Below, piece after piece: positions 26,519 to 34,591 of a stretch of 64,000 nucleotides of DNA. Location of the stretch: positions 62,001 to 126,000 of the forward strand of contig NZ_MWQE01000004.1 in assembly GCF_002210285.1 (NCBI RefSeq), given 5' to 3'. The stretch comes from Fibrobacter sp. UWR2 (GTDB lineage Bacteria; Fibrobacterota; Fibrobacteria; Fibrobacterales; Fibrobacteraceae). Each line of letters begins with the position of its first letter. Position 1 is the first letter of the stretch. The notes under the pieces were generated by a model. The model was not told where the DNA came from. It saw only the letters and a program-made list of their open reading frames with translations, and searched no databases. Position numbers and translations under genes: made by a program.

Positions 26519-27082
26519 ATGAACAATTCTCAATCCCGCAGCAAGCTTCGTGACGAAGTGTATACCCAGATGATGTGCGCCCAGGCGCGCCTCAGTAAAG
26601 ACCAGAATACCCAGATGGGGGCGGTGCTCGTGAGTGCCGAAGGCCGCGTCATCAGTACCGGCTATAACGGCGCCCCCGCAGGTTTTGACGACGAGACTGT
26701 GCCGTACACCCGCGAAAAGCAACTGCTGGCTTACGACCTGCTTGATGCCGATACGGGTGAACTCCTGAGCCATCACGAGTTCGAGGCGAACAAGTACCCC
26801 TTCATGGTGCATGCCGAAATCAATGCGCTGCACTATGCTCGCGGCAAGGTGCCTCCTGGTTCCAAGCTGTACGTGATTGGGTTCCCGTGCGAACGTTGTG
26901 CGCTTGACGTGAGCCTCTCCGGCGTTGCCGAGGTGTTCGTGACCAAGGACGATTACGACCCAAAGTCCACACTCAACAACAGCCGTGATACCGCCTACTA
27001 CATGTTCGCGCAGGCCCATATCGTGGTGACCCTCTGTGGTAAGCGCATCCGCCCGGTAGTTTCCAAGCCCGCGGCGAAGTAG
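26519..27082 (+). CDS. dCMP/CMP deaminase family protein
   Basis: A zinc deaminase; this group converts dCMP to dUMP. The active-site motifs are HAEINA (about 99-104, with the His ligand and the catalytic Glu) and FPCERCA (about 122-128, PCxxC cysteine ligands), with ATP-binding-like MGAVLVSAEGRVISTGYNGAPAG near the N-terminus. Length of 187 fits the ComE/dCMP deaminase type. No ribosome site; a TATATT box ends seven bases before the start. A strong bidirectional terminator follows. Confidence 0.88.
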   Translation: MNNSQSRSKLRDEVYTQMMCAQARLSKDQNTQMGAVLVSAEGRVISTGYNGAPAGFDDETVPYTREKQLLAYDLLDADTGELLSHHEFEANKYPFMVHAEINALHYARGKVPPGSKLYVIGFPCERCALDVSLSGVAEVFVTKDDYDPKSTLNNSRDTAYYMFAQAHIVVTLCGKRIRPVVSKPAAK

Positions 27083-27103
27083 TGAAGTTTCGATTCAATT
27101 AAA

Positions 27104-27135
27104 AACGGTTCCCGTCTTGGATGACGGGAACCGTT
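27104..27135. terminator. Bidirectional terminator between convergent genes
   Basis: Thirteen-pair perfect stem AACGGTTCCCGTC/GACGGGAACCGTT with six-base loop TTGGAT. T residues follow on the minus strand (AATT, then TTTTT on the complementary side) and weakly on the plus strand. Confidence 0.85.
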
Positions 27136-27156
27136 CTTGATTATATGGCTACTTTT

Positions 27157-28083
27157 TTATTTGTACTTCTTGACCAATTCGTTTGCGTTTACCGGAATGA
27201 CAAGGGGCTTGTTTTTCTTTATGGTGTATTCTCCGCCTGGTGCTGCGAGTATAATGTTTTTTGATGCATCCGTAATCTTTATGTTTTTTAATTTTAAATC
27301 GGGGACGTTTGTTCTAAAATCGCAAGATATTTCGAATTCTTTTAAATCTTCTACTTTTTTTGATCCATTTAGACTAACATCGAAGTCGTCGCCTTGATTA
27401 CGTACAAAAATGTTGCCTTTATGGTCTAGTTTGTAAGAATTTCTATTTCCTTGTTTGTCTTTAATTGTAAGGAAAACGGGGCGACCATCGTTACCGTTGA
27501 GTGTGTGAACGTGTATTTTTAATTTCGAAACTGTTGGTGCAGGTGGAGGAGGTGGAGTGGGCCCAGTGGGATCAGTGGGACCAGTGGTTGTCGGTGGGGT
27601 GGTTCCTTTTTCTGTATATAATTCGGATGTGTATGGACCTGAATCGAGCCGTTCTGTTTGATAACCGTCAATATACACTTCTAGACCTTCTCCTTTATTT
27701 ATGCGGTCCAGTATACTAGAATTTAGGGTGTATTTACATACCATATTGGATGATTCGACTAAATTCTTCAGTGTTGCTTTGTATTTCGTGAAAGAAGACT
27801 GTTTTGATGTCTTGATGTTGAAAACGAATTCATTTAATTTAGTCAGTTTATGTTGTGTTCCTGCATTTGTGAATGTAATGCAATCTTTTTTTCGTGATAA
27901 ATCGTAAGGAGCAATCCTTGACATTGAAAGAATTTTTCCAAGTAAGTTCCGATCATTGTTTTTCTTTTGTAAAGCTTTTATACAATCGTCAATTCTTTTG
28001 GGCTTGTCGGTTCTTAACGCGTCCCAAAGTTGAATGTCTGTCAGTTTTAAATTTGCTCGGTTTTGAACAAATTTGTATTCAAT
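27157..28083 (-). CDS. AT-rich gene of unknown function, no ordinary start codon visible
   Basis: The clear coding part is 27157-27924 (255 residues from an ATG without a ribosome site). The same frame stays open for 53 more codons upstream, to a TAG at 28084-28086, and that stretch reads as protein (for example KLTDIQLWDALRTDKPKRID) but has no ATG, GTG or TTG. So either an unusual start, a frameshift, or a lost 5' end. The protein has a Pro/Thr/Gly linker (PPTTTGPTDPTGPTPPPPP) at about residue 108-126 of the ATG form, splitting an N-terminal part from a beta-rich C-terminal domain. No signal peptide in either form. Base composition is much lower in GC than the surroundings. Confidence 0.5.
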   Translation of the reverse strand: MEYKFVQNRANLKLTDIQLWDALRTDKPKRIDDCIKALQKKNNDRNLLGKILSMSRIAPYDLSRKKDCITFTNAGTQHKLTKLNEFVFNIKTSKQSSFTKYKATLKNLVESSNMVCKYTLNSSILDRINKGEGLEVYIDGYQTERLDSGPYTSELYTEKGTTPPTTTGPTDPTGPTPPPPPAPTVSKLKIHVHTLNGNDGRPVFLTIKDKQGNRNSYKLDHKGNIFVRNQGDDFDVSLNGSKKVEDLKEFEISCDFRTNVPDLKLKNIKITDASKNIILAAPGGEYTIKKNKPLVIPVNANELVKKYK

Positions 28084-28099
28084 CTATACAAATTTGTAT
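28067..28099. promoter_or_regulatory. Two copies of ACAAATTTGTAT, 21 bp apart (operator-like)
   Basis: ATACAAATTTGTAT (28086-28099) is a perfect 14-base palindrome; a second copy of its core ACAAATTTGTAT lies at 28067-28078, exactly 21 bp away, about two helical turns. They lie at the 5' edge of the AT-rich gene, next to a possible TTGTAA...TATATG promoter on the minus strand, a typical place for repressor binding. The second copy lies inside the open frame. Confidence 0.45.
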
Positions 28100-28242
28100 G
28101 ATACATATAAACGAATTAGTTTGTTTTACAAAAAGGGGGTTGATTTTTACAAAAAACTTTTTTATTTCTTTCAAAAGAAAATGGCTCCCGTTCTGCGGAA
28201 CGGAAGCCCTTTGGAGTTTAATTCGTTGTCGGCTGTATTTGC
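28084..28242. other. AT-rich spacer between accessory genes
   Basis: Upstream of the AT-rich gene and downstream of the barrel protein. It holds a possible minus-strand promoter around 28096-28122 and the terminator listed separately. No further gene seen. Confidence 0.4.
28172..28208 (-). terminator. Terminator after barrel protein (copy 1)
   Basis: GGCTTCCGTTC/GAACGGGAGCC stem on the minus strand followed by ATTTTCTTTT. It has a near copy at 28972-29009, as part of a larger tandem duplication. Confidence 0.75.
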
Positions 28243-28893
28243 CTAGAAGATGACCGAGATGGCAAAGAAGTGATAATGGTTCACTCCGCCGATTATCGAG
28301 TCGTAGTCCGTAAGTCCGAAGGTGGCTCTTGCGCCGATTTCAAAGGGGGGTATGATGAACCCGAAGCCCACGGGTGCACCGAGCGTAAAACTTGAGTAGG
28401 GTTGAAAGTTGTAACCCCACTGGATGCCTCCTTCCACATAAAAGAATGAGAGGGGAATGAACCTTGCGAGGATGTTGTTGCTTAGGTCGAAAAAAGATTT
28501 CTTGTATTCTGGATATCCCTTTGAATATCTGGATTCATATTCGCCATGAATCATGAAGAAACTGGTCTCGATTTCGATGGGAAAGGTCAGGTACTGGCTG
28601 CCGGTCCCGATGAACCGCTTCGCGATGAAATCAAATTCGGTATGGTTTTTGTCCTTCCAGTTTAGTTTTTTCGTGACGGGCCTGGTAAATGCGAGCGAGA
28701 CACCCCATTTCTTGAAGACTCCATCCTCTGCGGTAGACTGCTCGCCTGTTTCAGGAGCGAACGGAGTCAATGCCGAATCCGTTTGGGCAGAATTTGTGTT
28801 GCTAGTGTATTCCGTGCTTTCGTTGTCGGTTGCGTGGGCATGGCCTGCCACGAAAGCGACAGAAATCGCGAGAGTCATTATCACTTTTTTCAT
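28243..28893 (-). CDS. Outer-membrane beta-barrel-like protein, tandem paralogue 1
   Basis: Signal peptide MKKVIMTLAISVAFVAGHAHA, then a variable Ser/Thr-rich stretch and a domain with alternating hydrophobic residues and a Phe C-terminus (SVIF), which suggests an eight-stranded outer-membrane barrel. It aligns with the next protein upstream (29039-29743) along the whole domain: EFDFIAKRFI versus EFDIIVKRFI, DLSNNILARF versus ELSNNILARF, LSFFYVEGGI in both. So the two genes are a tandem duplication. The signal peptide instead resembles that of the lipoprotein at 29753-30196, but with His where the lipobox Cys would be. Function unknown. Confidence 0.75.
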   Translation of the reverse strand: MKKVIMTLAISVAFVAGHAHATDNESTEYTSNTNSAQTDSALTPFAPETGEQSTAEDGVFKKWGVSLAFTRPVTKKLNWKDKNHTEFDFIAKRFIGTGSQYLTFPIEIETSFFMIHGEYESRYSKGYPEYKKSFFDLSNNILARFIPLSFFYVEGGIQWGYNFQPYSSFTLGAPVGFGFIIPPFEIGARATFGLTDYDSIIGGVNHYHFFAISVIF

Positions 28894-28971
28894 ATGGAAT
28901 CCCCTAGTACCTTGTCAAAAATACAAAATAACAGGGGAGGACGGGTTTAAGAAAATGCTTTTTTATTTCTT

Positions 28972-29009
28972 TCAAAAGAAAAGGGCTTCCGTCCTGCTGG
29001 AAGGAAGCC
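28972..29009 (-). terminator. Terminator after barrel protein (copy 2)
   Basis: GGGCTTCCGTCC/GGAAGGAAGCC stem on the minus strand followed by CTTTTCTTTT; nearly identical flank (TTTATTTCTTTCAAAAGAAA) to the terminator at 28172. Confidence 0.75.
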
Positions 29010-29038
29010 TTTGGGGTATTAAAGTTATGCTTGTTTGT

Positions 29039-29743
29039 CTAGAAAACGACCGATAGGGACAATACTTGGAACCTGGTCACGCTGCCTACTGTAGCATTGC
29101 GGTCTGTCAGGCCGATGGTGACCCTTTCGCCGATTTCGATGGTGTCTGCGATCCTGAAGCCGAAGCCCATGGGAATTCCGAGCGTAAAGCAGCCCTTGGG
29201 CGAGAAGTTGATTCCCCACTCGATGCCTCCTTCCACATAGAAAAACGAGAGGGGGGCGAACCTTGCGAGGATGTTGTTGCTCAGTTCGAAAAACGACTCA
29301 TAGTATTCGCGGTCGCGATAATCGTATCCATAATAGCTCGAATAGGAACGGTATTCGTACTCGCCGCCAATCCAGAAGAAACTGGCTTCGAGTTCTATGG
29401 GAATGGTCAGGTAGCGGTTTCCGGTCTCGATGAAGCGCTTCACGATGATGTCGAACTCGATGTTGTCATCTGAGGAACTGTACTGGTAGAAGTCGCCGTC
29501 CATCGAGATAGGTAACGAAAGTGCGAGCGTGATGCCCCATTTCTTGAGGGCGGAGCCCGCCGCGGTAGACTGCTCGGCAGTTTCGGACGTGTATGTTGTC
29601 GATGCAGAATCCTTCTTGACTGGGCTAGGGTTGCGTGTGTATCCCTTGTTCCCGTAGCCGCTTGCGTAATAGCCGACCTCGCCGCCGGCCAGGAGCGGCG
29701 CGACGGACAGGGCGATAAGCGCTAGAATCAGGCGAAATCGCAT
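29039..29743 (-). CDS. Outer-membrane beta-barrel-like protein, tandem paralogue 2
   Basis: Signal peptide MRFRLILALIALSVAPLLAGG, a Tyr/Gly-rich region (about 22-40), then the barrel domain shared with the neighbour (about 45-60% identical by eye in the second half), ending SLSVVF. The protein is longer by a tyrosine-rich insert (SYSSYYGYDYRDREYY) that the paralogue lacks, which could form a surface loop. It starts nine bases after the upstream lipoprotein gene and probably shares its transcript. Function unknown; small barrels of this kind are often adhesins or porins. Confidence 0.75.
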   Translation of the reverse strand: MRFRLILALIALSVAPLLAGGEVGYYASGYGNKGYTRNPSPVKKDSASTTYTSETAEQSTAAGSALKKWGITLALSLPISMDGDFYQYSSSDDNIEFDIIVKRFIETGNRYLTIPIELEASFFWIGGEYEYRSYSSYYGYDYRDREYYESFFELSNNILARFAPLSFFYVEGGIEWGINFSPKGCFTLGIPMGFGFRIADTIEIGERVTIGLTDRNATVGSVTRFQVLSLSVVF

Positions 29744-29752
29744 GGAACCGCC

Positions 29753-30196
29753 TTATTCGATGGAGGATTCGGGCTGGGCAGCTGAGAAAGCCGGATCCTG
29801 CGCTGTTTCGGTCGGAGTGCTGGCTCCGTTCTCGATAGGAACGTAGCGGACGCCGAGACCCACGTAGTCGCAGCCTAGCACGACTCTCTGCTGCTGGGTG
29901 CTATTGTCCGAGGTGTATTCGTACTTGTATGTTTCTTCGGAACGGATGTTCAGCACGTCGTGGATGTTCTTGTCCTTTTCGACAACGTACTTGACGAAAT
30001 CCAGCGTAGAGCAGGGCTGGTTGGTCGAGTGGGTAATGGTCCGCACGATCTCGACCTTGAGGTTTCCGACAACGCGAGCCTCGTTGGCCATCTTGTCGGA
30101 GTAGCCCGAGACGACGGCCCTGTTCACGTTGCCTGTAGAGTGGGCGCAGCCTGCCACGAAAACGGCAGAAATCGCAAGAAGCAGAATCTTTTTCAT
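29753..30196 (-). CDS. Lipoprotein of unknown function, start of a three-gene set
   Basis: The frame runs from 30268, but MKKILLLAISAVFVAGCAHSTGN at 30196 is a complete lipoprotein signal with lipobox FVAGC (Cys at residue 17). The mature protein is 130 residues, with two more cysteines (PCSTLD and LGCDYVGL) and an acidic, Pro/Thr-rich tail. The motif LGCDYVGLGVRY is not one I can assign. It heads the lipoprotein, barrel, barrel series on the minus strand. Confidence 0.72.
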   Translation of the reverse strand: MKKILLLAISAVFVAGCAHSTGNVNRAVVSGYSDKMANEARVVGNLKVEIVRTITHSTNQPCSTLDFVKYVVEKDKNIHDVLNIRSEETYKYEYTSDNSTQQQRVVLGCDYVGLGVRYVPIENGASTPTETAQDPAFSAAQPESSIE

Positions 30197-30358
30197 GTGG
30201 TATCTCCAATAATGTAACCAAAATATAACATAATTGGGTGCGGATGCGAAGTGGTCATATGTTTGCACCTGCCAGAAGTGATGTGTGCTTCACAACAAAG
30301 GGTGCTGCTTTTTTGTGCATTATTTGTCCGGATGACATATTTTGTCGCCGGGAATATC

Positions 30359-30371
30359 TATATTAGTGCAC
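30359..30371 (+). promoter_or_regulatory. TATATT box seven bases before radA start
   Basis: TATATT at 30359-30364, then AGTGCAC, then ATG at 30372, with TTG 14 bases upstream of the box. It supports choosing 30372 rather than the in-frame ATG ten codons earlier. Confidence 0.4.
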
Positions 30372-31763
30372 ATGGTAGCAGTAAACAAGTCTAAGAAAGA
30401 AATCAAGTATCTCTGCACGGATTGCGGCAACACGACGCCCAAGTGGGTCGGGAAGTGCCCGTTCTGCGGGGCATGGAACACCCTCAAGGAACATGCGGTA
30501 GAGCCTGTCAATACGGGCGCGGCGCGAGGCGGGCGCGGGCTTGGAGGTCCAGTCCACCAGGTGGTGCCTTTGCGCGATGTGGCCACGGAAGACACGCGGC
30601 GGCTGAGCACCGCCAATGCGGAATTTGACCGCGTCCTCGGTGGCGGGCTTGCACCAGGTTCCCTGGTGCTCATCGGTGGCGACCCTGGTATCGGCAAGTC
30701 AACCCTGGTGCTCACGACGCTCGCCACGATGACAGCCGCCGGCGTGAAGAGCCTTTACGTGAGCGGGGAAGAGAGCGCCTGCCAGGTGAAACTTAGGAGT
30801 GAACGCCTGAACGTCTCGGGTTCCGACATGCTGCTCCTTTGTGAAACGAGTCTCGAGAAGATTATCGAGCATGCGAAAGAGGTCAAGCCGCAGGTCATGG
30901 TCATCGATTCCATACAGACGGTTTACAAGGGCGACCTCTCGGGCACGCCGGGGAGCGCCTCCCAGCTCCGCGAATGTACGCTCGACCTCATGGTGTTCGC
31001 GAAAAATACGGGGTGTATCACCATCCTTATCGGGCACGTGACGAAGGATGGCCAGATTGCAGGCCCGCGAATCCTCGAGCACATGGTCGATACAGTCGTC
31101 TACTTCGAGGGCGACCGCAACCACCAGTACCGCCTGCTGCGCACCATCAAGAACCGCTTCGGTGCTACCGACGAGATTGGCGTGTTCGAGATGACGAGCC
31201 ACGGGCTTGAGTCGGTGGCGAACCCGAGCCGCGTTTTCTTGCAGGAGAATACTCCGCCTACACCGGGAAGTGTCGTATGCTGTACGCTCGAGGGCTCGCG
31301 GGCGCTCCTCTTCGAGACGCAGGCGCTCGTGAACCAGACGGGTTTCGCCGTTCCCCAGCGAGTGGCCGCGGGCATCGACCCGAAAAGGCTCACCATCATT
31401 CTCGCCCTGCTCGAAAAGTTCGGCGGGGTGTCGATAGGTGCTTCCGACGTGTTCGCGAGTATCGCCGGCGGGATGAAGGTGACCGACGCCTCCTCGGACC
31501 TGGCGCTTGCTCTCGCGATTGCGAGCAACCATCTCGGAATCCCGCTTTCGCGGCAGACCATTGCCGTGGGTGAGCTCGGGCTTTCGGGCGAGGTTCGCAG
31601 TGTCGCGCTTCTGGACCAGCGGCTGAAGGAGGCGCGCCGCCTCGGCATGGTGGAGGCTGTCGTGCCGGCGAATGGCAAACTCCCCGAAGCCCTCGAGGGC
31701 ATGAAGGTCGTGCGCGTGCATAGCCTCTCCGAGGCGATTTCCTGGCTTATGGACAAGAAGTAA
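30372..31763 (+). CDS. radA: DNA repair protein RadA
   Basis: A RecA-like ATPase that helps branch migration in recombination. It has the N-terminal four-cysteine zinc finger (C15, C18, C29, C32), the Walker A loop GGDPGIGKS (about 102-110), the RadA-specific motif KNRFG (about 258) and a C-terminal Lon-like domain with DVFASIAGGMKVTDASSDLALALAIAS (shown by key residues). Length 463 is typical. ATG at 30342 is also in frame; the TATATT box favours 30372. Confidence 0.95.
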   Translation: MVAVNKSKKEIKYLCTDCGNTTPKWVGKCPFCGAWNTLKEHAVEPVNTGAARGGRGLGGPVHQVVPLRDVATEDTRRLSTANAEFDRVLGGGLAPGSLVLIGGDPGIGKSTLVLTTLATMTAAGVKSLYVSGEESACQVKLRSERLNVSGSDMLLLCETSLEKIIEHAKEVKPQVMVIDSIQTVYKGDLSGTPGSASQLRECTLDLMVFAKNTGCITILIGHVTKDGQIAGPRILEHMVDTVVYFEGDRNHQYRLLRTIKNRFGATDEIGVFEMTSHGLESVANPSRVFLQENTPPTPGSVVCCTLEGSRALLFETQALVNQTGFAVPQRVAAGIDPKRLTIILALLEKFGGVSIGASDVFASIAGGMKVTDASSDLALALAIASNHLGIPLSRQTIAVGELGLSGEVRSVALLDQRLKEARRLGMVEAVVPANGKLPEALEGMKVVRVHSLSEAISWLMDKK

Positions 31764-31783
31764 CCTTGCAAAAAGCAAAGAAG

Positions 31784-31807
31784 AAGCCCCGCAATAATGC
31801 GGGGCTT
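31784..31807. terminator. Bidirectional terminator between radA and pentapeptide-repeat gene
   Basis: AAGCCCCGC/GCGGGGCTT stem with AATAAT loop. On the minus strand it is followed by a T-rich tail (CTTCTTTG); on the plus strand by TTTAAAG. Confidence 0.75.
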
Positions 31808-31829
31808 TAAAGTCTGTTAATGGTTCCGA

Positions 31830-33254
31830 TTACTCGTCGTCTTCATCGACGTGTTTTTTCTTCTTTTTCTTTTTCTTCTTCGGCATGGCGTCGTCAGCCA
31901 CAGAGGACTTCCTGTTGTTCCCCTGGACGACCACTTCGGCGGCCTTTTCGCCCGGCTTGGTGAAGCCGTACTGACGCGGGTCGAAGCCGGCAGGGAACTT
32001 GGTACGGCTGTCGTAGACAACCTTCTTGACTGTGCACTTCTCGATCTTGGCGTCGCTCAGGTCGGCACCGGAGAAGTCGACGTTCTGCATCTTGGTGTCG
32101 GCGTCGATCTTCACGTTCTTCATCTTTGCGTTGGTGAAGCGCACGTCGACGAGCTTGGCACCGGCGAAGCTTGCACCGTTGAGCTGGGCACCGATGAAGT
32201 CGGTCTTTTCGATGGTGGAGTTCGCGAGGTTGGCCTTGTCCATGTCTGCGCCGTCGAAGATGTTCTTCTTGACGTAGGCGCCGTCGAACACGGCCTTGGT
32301 AAGGTCGGTGCCGCGGAATTCACACTTGCTCACTTCGGTATCGAAGAAGGAAGCCTTGGAAAGCTTGGCCTTGTCGAAGTTGGACTTCTTGACGAGGCCC
32401 TTGTCGAATACCACGCCGGAGAGGTCCTGGCCCTGGAACTTCATGCTGCTCAGGGTGGACTGTGCGAACTTGGCCTTCTGGAGCTGGGTCTTGGAGAGGT
32501 CGACATCGTCGAACTCGGTCAGGGAAAGGTCGGCTTCCTGGAGGTTCACGTTCTGGAACTCGGCGCCGCTGAAGTTCGCCTGTGAAAGACCCGCCTTGGA
32601 GAAGTTCACGTTGATGAGGTCGACACCCTTGAAGTTTGCGGCGATGAGGTTACATGCCGTGAAGTCGGTCTTCACGATGGTTGCCTTCTTGAGGTTGACT
32701 TCGCCCATCAGGGAACGGGAGAAGTTCGCGTTCGTGAGGTTGGCCTTGGAGAGGTCGGCGCGGGTAAGGTCCACGTCCATGACGGAGGCCTGGGTAAAGT
32801 CGGTCTTGCTGAAGTCGGTTTCATCGGAAACCTTCATGGCGTCAAGACGGGCGTTCTTGAAGTTCACGTTGGGGAACTGGCTGCCAAGGAGCGTTGCACG
32901 GTAGAGGTTGCCTTCTTCCATGTCTGCGCCCTTGAAAGAGGAATTACGGATGTCGGCGCCGCTGATGATGACTTTCTTCAGGTCTGCATTCTTGAAGTTG
33001 GCTTCGCTAATCACGGCGTTCTGGAAGGACACTCCCTCGAGCTTTGCTTCCTGGAAATTCGGCTTTTCACCAGCGCTGCGCTGGAAGTCGGTAACTCCCT
33101 TCTTGGCCTTGGCGTTCGAGAAGTCAAATCCGTCGATACGCTTGTCGCGGAAGGACGTGTTGAGATCCTGACCCGAATAGTCTTGGGCAAAACCGCCAAT
33201 TGTCAGCGCTCCGATAAGGAAAACACCGAACTTCGAAATCATCTTCATATTCAT
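31830..33254 (-). CDS. Secreted pentapeptide-repeat protein with basic/acidic tail
   Basis: After a signal peptide (MNMKMISKFGVFLIGALTIGGFAQ) the chain has about 85 consecutive pentapeptide units of the A(D/N)LXX type, such as ANFKN, ADLKK, ADLSK, ANLTN, ANFSR, ADLSD, from about residue 30 to 430, so it should form a right-handed quadrilateral helix, perhaps 60-70 Angstrom per 15 turns. The C-terminus switches to low complexity: a run of nine lysines, KKKKKKKKK, then HVDEDDE. Role not known; most described members are intracellular, so a secreted one is less usual. AAAGGA precedes the start. Confidence 0.82.
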   Translation of the reverse strand: MNMKMISKFGVFLIGALTIGGFAQDYSGQDLNTSFRDKRIDGFDFSNAKAKKGVTDFQRSAGEKPNFQEAKLEGVSFQNAVISEANFKNADLKKVIISGADIRNSSFKGADMEEGNLYRATLLGSQFPNVNFKNARLDAMKVSDETDFSKTDFTQASVMDVDLTRADLSKANLTNANFSRSLMGEVNLKKATIVKTDFTACNLIAANFKGVDLINVNFSKAGLSQANFSGAEFQNVNLQEADLSLTEFDDVDLSKTQLQKAKFAQSTLSSMKFQGQDLSGVVFDKGLVKKSNFDKAKLSKASFFDTEVSKCEFRGTDLTKAVFDGAYVKKNIFDGADMDKANLANSTIEKTDFIGAQLNGASFAGAKLVDVRFTNAKMKNVKIDADTKMQNVDFSGADLSDAKIEKCTVKKVVYDSRTKFPAGFDPRQYGFTKPGEKAAEVVVQGNNRKSSVADDAMPKKKKKKKKKHVDEDDE

Positions 33255-33382
33255 AGTAAACTGTTCCTTTTATGGAAAACCAATAACGTATAGCCTTAAA
33301 ATAACTAAAAAAATGGAAAAACAATCACTTATTTGAAAAAACTCCATTATTTTTTGCGTAAAAAACTAATTTTGCGCTTACA

Positions 33383-34585
33383 ATGTCCTTTTTTAAGTTT
33401 GAAACGTACGATTTGGTCGTCTGCGGGGCTGGCCCTGCAGGCCTTATGGCCGCCTGTACGTATGCCAAGCGGACGCAGGGGGCCGGACGGGTTCTGCTGC
33501 TCGATAAGAAGGCTCCCTGGAAGGAACCGATTTTCTGCGCCGAGGCGGTCTCGGCGAACCGGCTTGCCAAGTTGTGGCCTATCGACCGGTCCTGGGTGCG
33601 TGGTCGCATCTCCGGAATATACTTTACCTCGCCCGATCGCCACAGGGCGGAATTCTACAGCAAGGACTGCGGGCTTATCCTGGACCGTTCCGGATTCCAC
33701 CACGCGCTTGCGGACGGCTGTGCCGAAGCGGGTGTGGAATGCCATTTCGACGCGCTCGTGAAGTCACTTGCACGCAATGATGACGGCACATGGAACGTTT
33801 GCGTGAAGGGCCCCGAATCCGTTACGGAAACTGTAAAGGCGAAGGCGGTTGTCGATGCGACTGGCCCGGGTGCGCGCCTTACCCATGGCATAGAATGCCT
33901 CGAGGGTATTGAGGCCGGCGATACCGATCTCGAGCCCGCTATTTTTGCGGTTGCAGAAGGTATCGAGCACAGTCCCGAACACATTGAACTCTTTTTCGGA
34001 AGCGAGTTCCCAGACGGTTACGGTTGGATTTTCCCGCGTGACGGCGTGGAGGTGAACATCGGTTTTGTGCTCGGCAAGAATGTAAAGTTGGGTGTTTCGC
34101 TGCGTGAAAAACTGAAGTCCTTTATTGCGGAACGCTACCCGAAGGCGAATGTCAAGGCCATCTATGGCGGCATGATTGCCTGTGGGCAATCGGAGCGGCC
34201 CATGGCCCGCTGCGGCCTTTTCAAGGCCGGCGATGCCGCCAGCTGCGTAAACCCCATCAGTCGTTCGGGCATCGTGGAATCGATGCTGTGTGGAAAGATT
34301 GTCGCGGAATCCACCGTGGAATGGCTTGCGGCATCTGCTCCCGAAGTGCGTGAGAAAATCGAGGCATCGGTTCTTGACCGCTGGATGGAAGCGCTTGGCA
34401 GGACGCACCTGCAGATTGCCCGCGCAAAACCTGGGTTCAATGCCATCAAGGATTCCCAGTTCGACCGTGCGGCAAAGAGCCTCTCTAAGCTGCCGCGCGA
34501 AAAGCAGACCTTGTTCCGCATATTCTTTACGGTGCTCTGCGCGAGCCCGTCGCTCATCTGGAAAATGCGTTCGTTCTTAAAGTAG
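33383..34585 (+). CDS. Geranylgeranyl-reductase-like FAD-dependent oxidoreductase
   Basis: Has a Rossmann FAD loop DLVVCGAGPAGLMAA (about 10-24), the second FAD motif DATGPGARL (about 154-162), and a C-terminal GDAASCVNPISRSGI-type motif (residues about 283-297). The overall pattern, including PIFCAEAVSAN after the first helix, resembles the geranylgeranyl reductase family, which saturates isoprenoid chains; relatives also include other flavin hydroxylases. It is 400 residues long. It is followed immediately by sufE. With the UbiA-type prenyltransferase at 5129 it might serve isoprenoid lipid synthesis. A TAATTT box lies ten bases before the start. Confidence 0.8.
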   Translation: MSFFKFETYDLVVCGAGPAGLMAACTYAKRTQGAGRVLLLDKKAPWKEPIFCAEAVSANRLAKLWPIDRSWVRGRISGIYFTSPDRHRAEFYSKDCGLILDRSGFHHALADGCAEAGVECHFDALVKSLARNDDGTWNVCVKGPESVTETVKAKAVVDATGPGARLTHGIECLEGIEAGDTDLEPAIFAVAEGIEHSPEHIELFFGSEFPDGYGWIFPRDGVEVNIGFVLGKNVKLGVSLREKLKSFIAERYPKANVKAIYGGMIACGQSERPMARCGLFKAGDAASCVNPISRSGIVESMLCGKIVAESTVEWLAASAPEVREKIEASVLDRWMEALGRTHLQIARAKPGFNAIKDSQFDRAAKSLSKLPREKQTLFRIFFTVLCASPSLIWKMRSFLK

Positions 34586-34591
34586 GGAATT

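Noticed and set aside
27540..27600. Short tandem GGTGG/CAGTGGG-type repeats that looked like a CRISPR or microsatellite
   Set aside because: They encode the Pro/Thr/Gly linker of the AT-rich gene; there are no regular repeat-spacer units.
31860..31890. A/T-rich homopolymer-like run near the pentapeptide gene end
   Set aside because: It is the lysine-run codons (AAG/AAA) of that gene, not a terminator.
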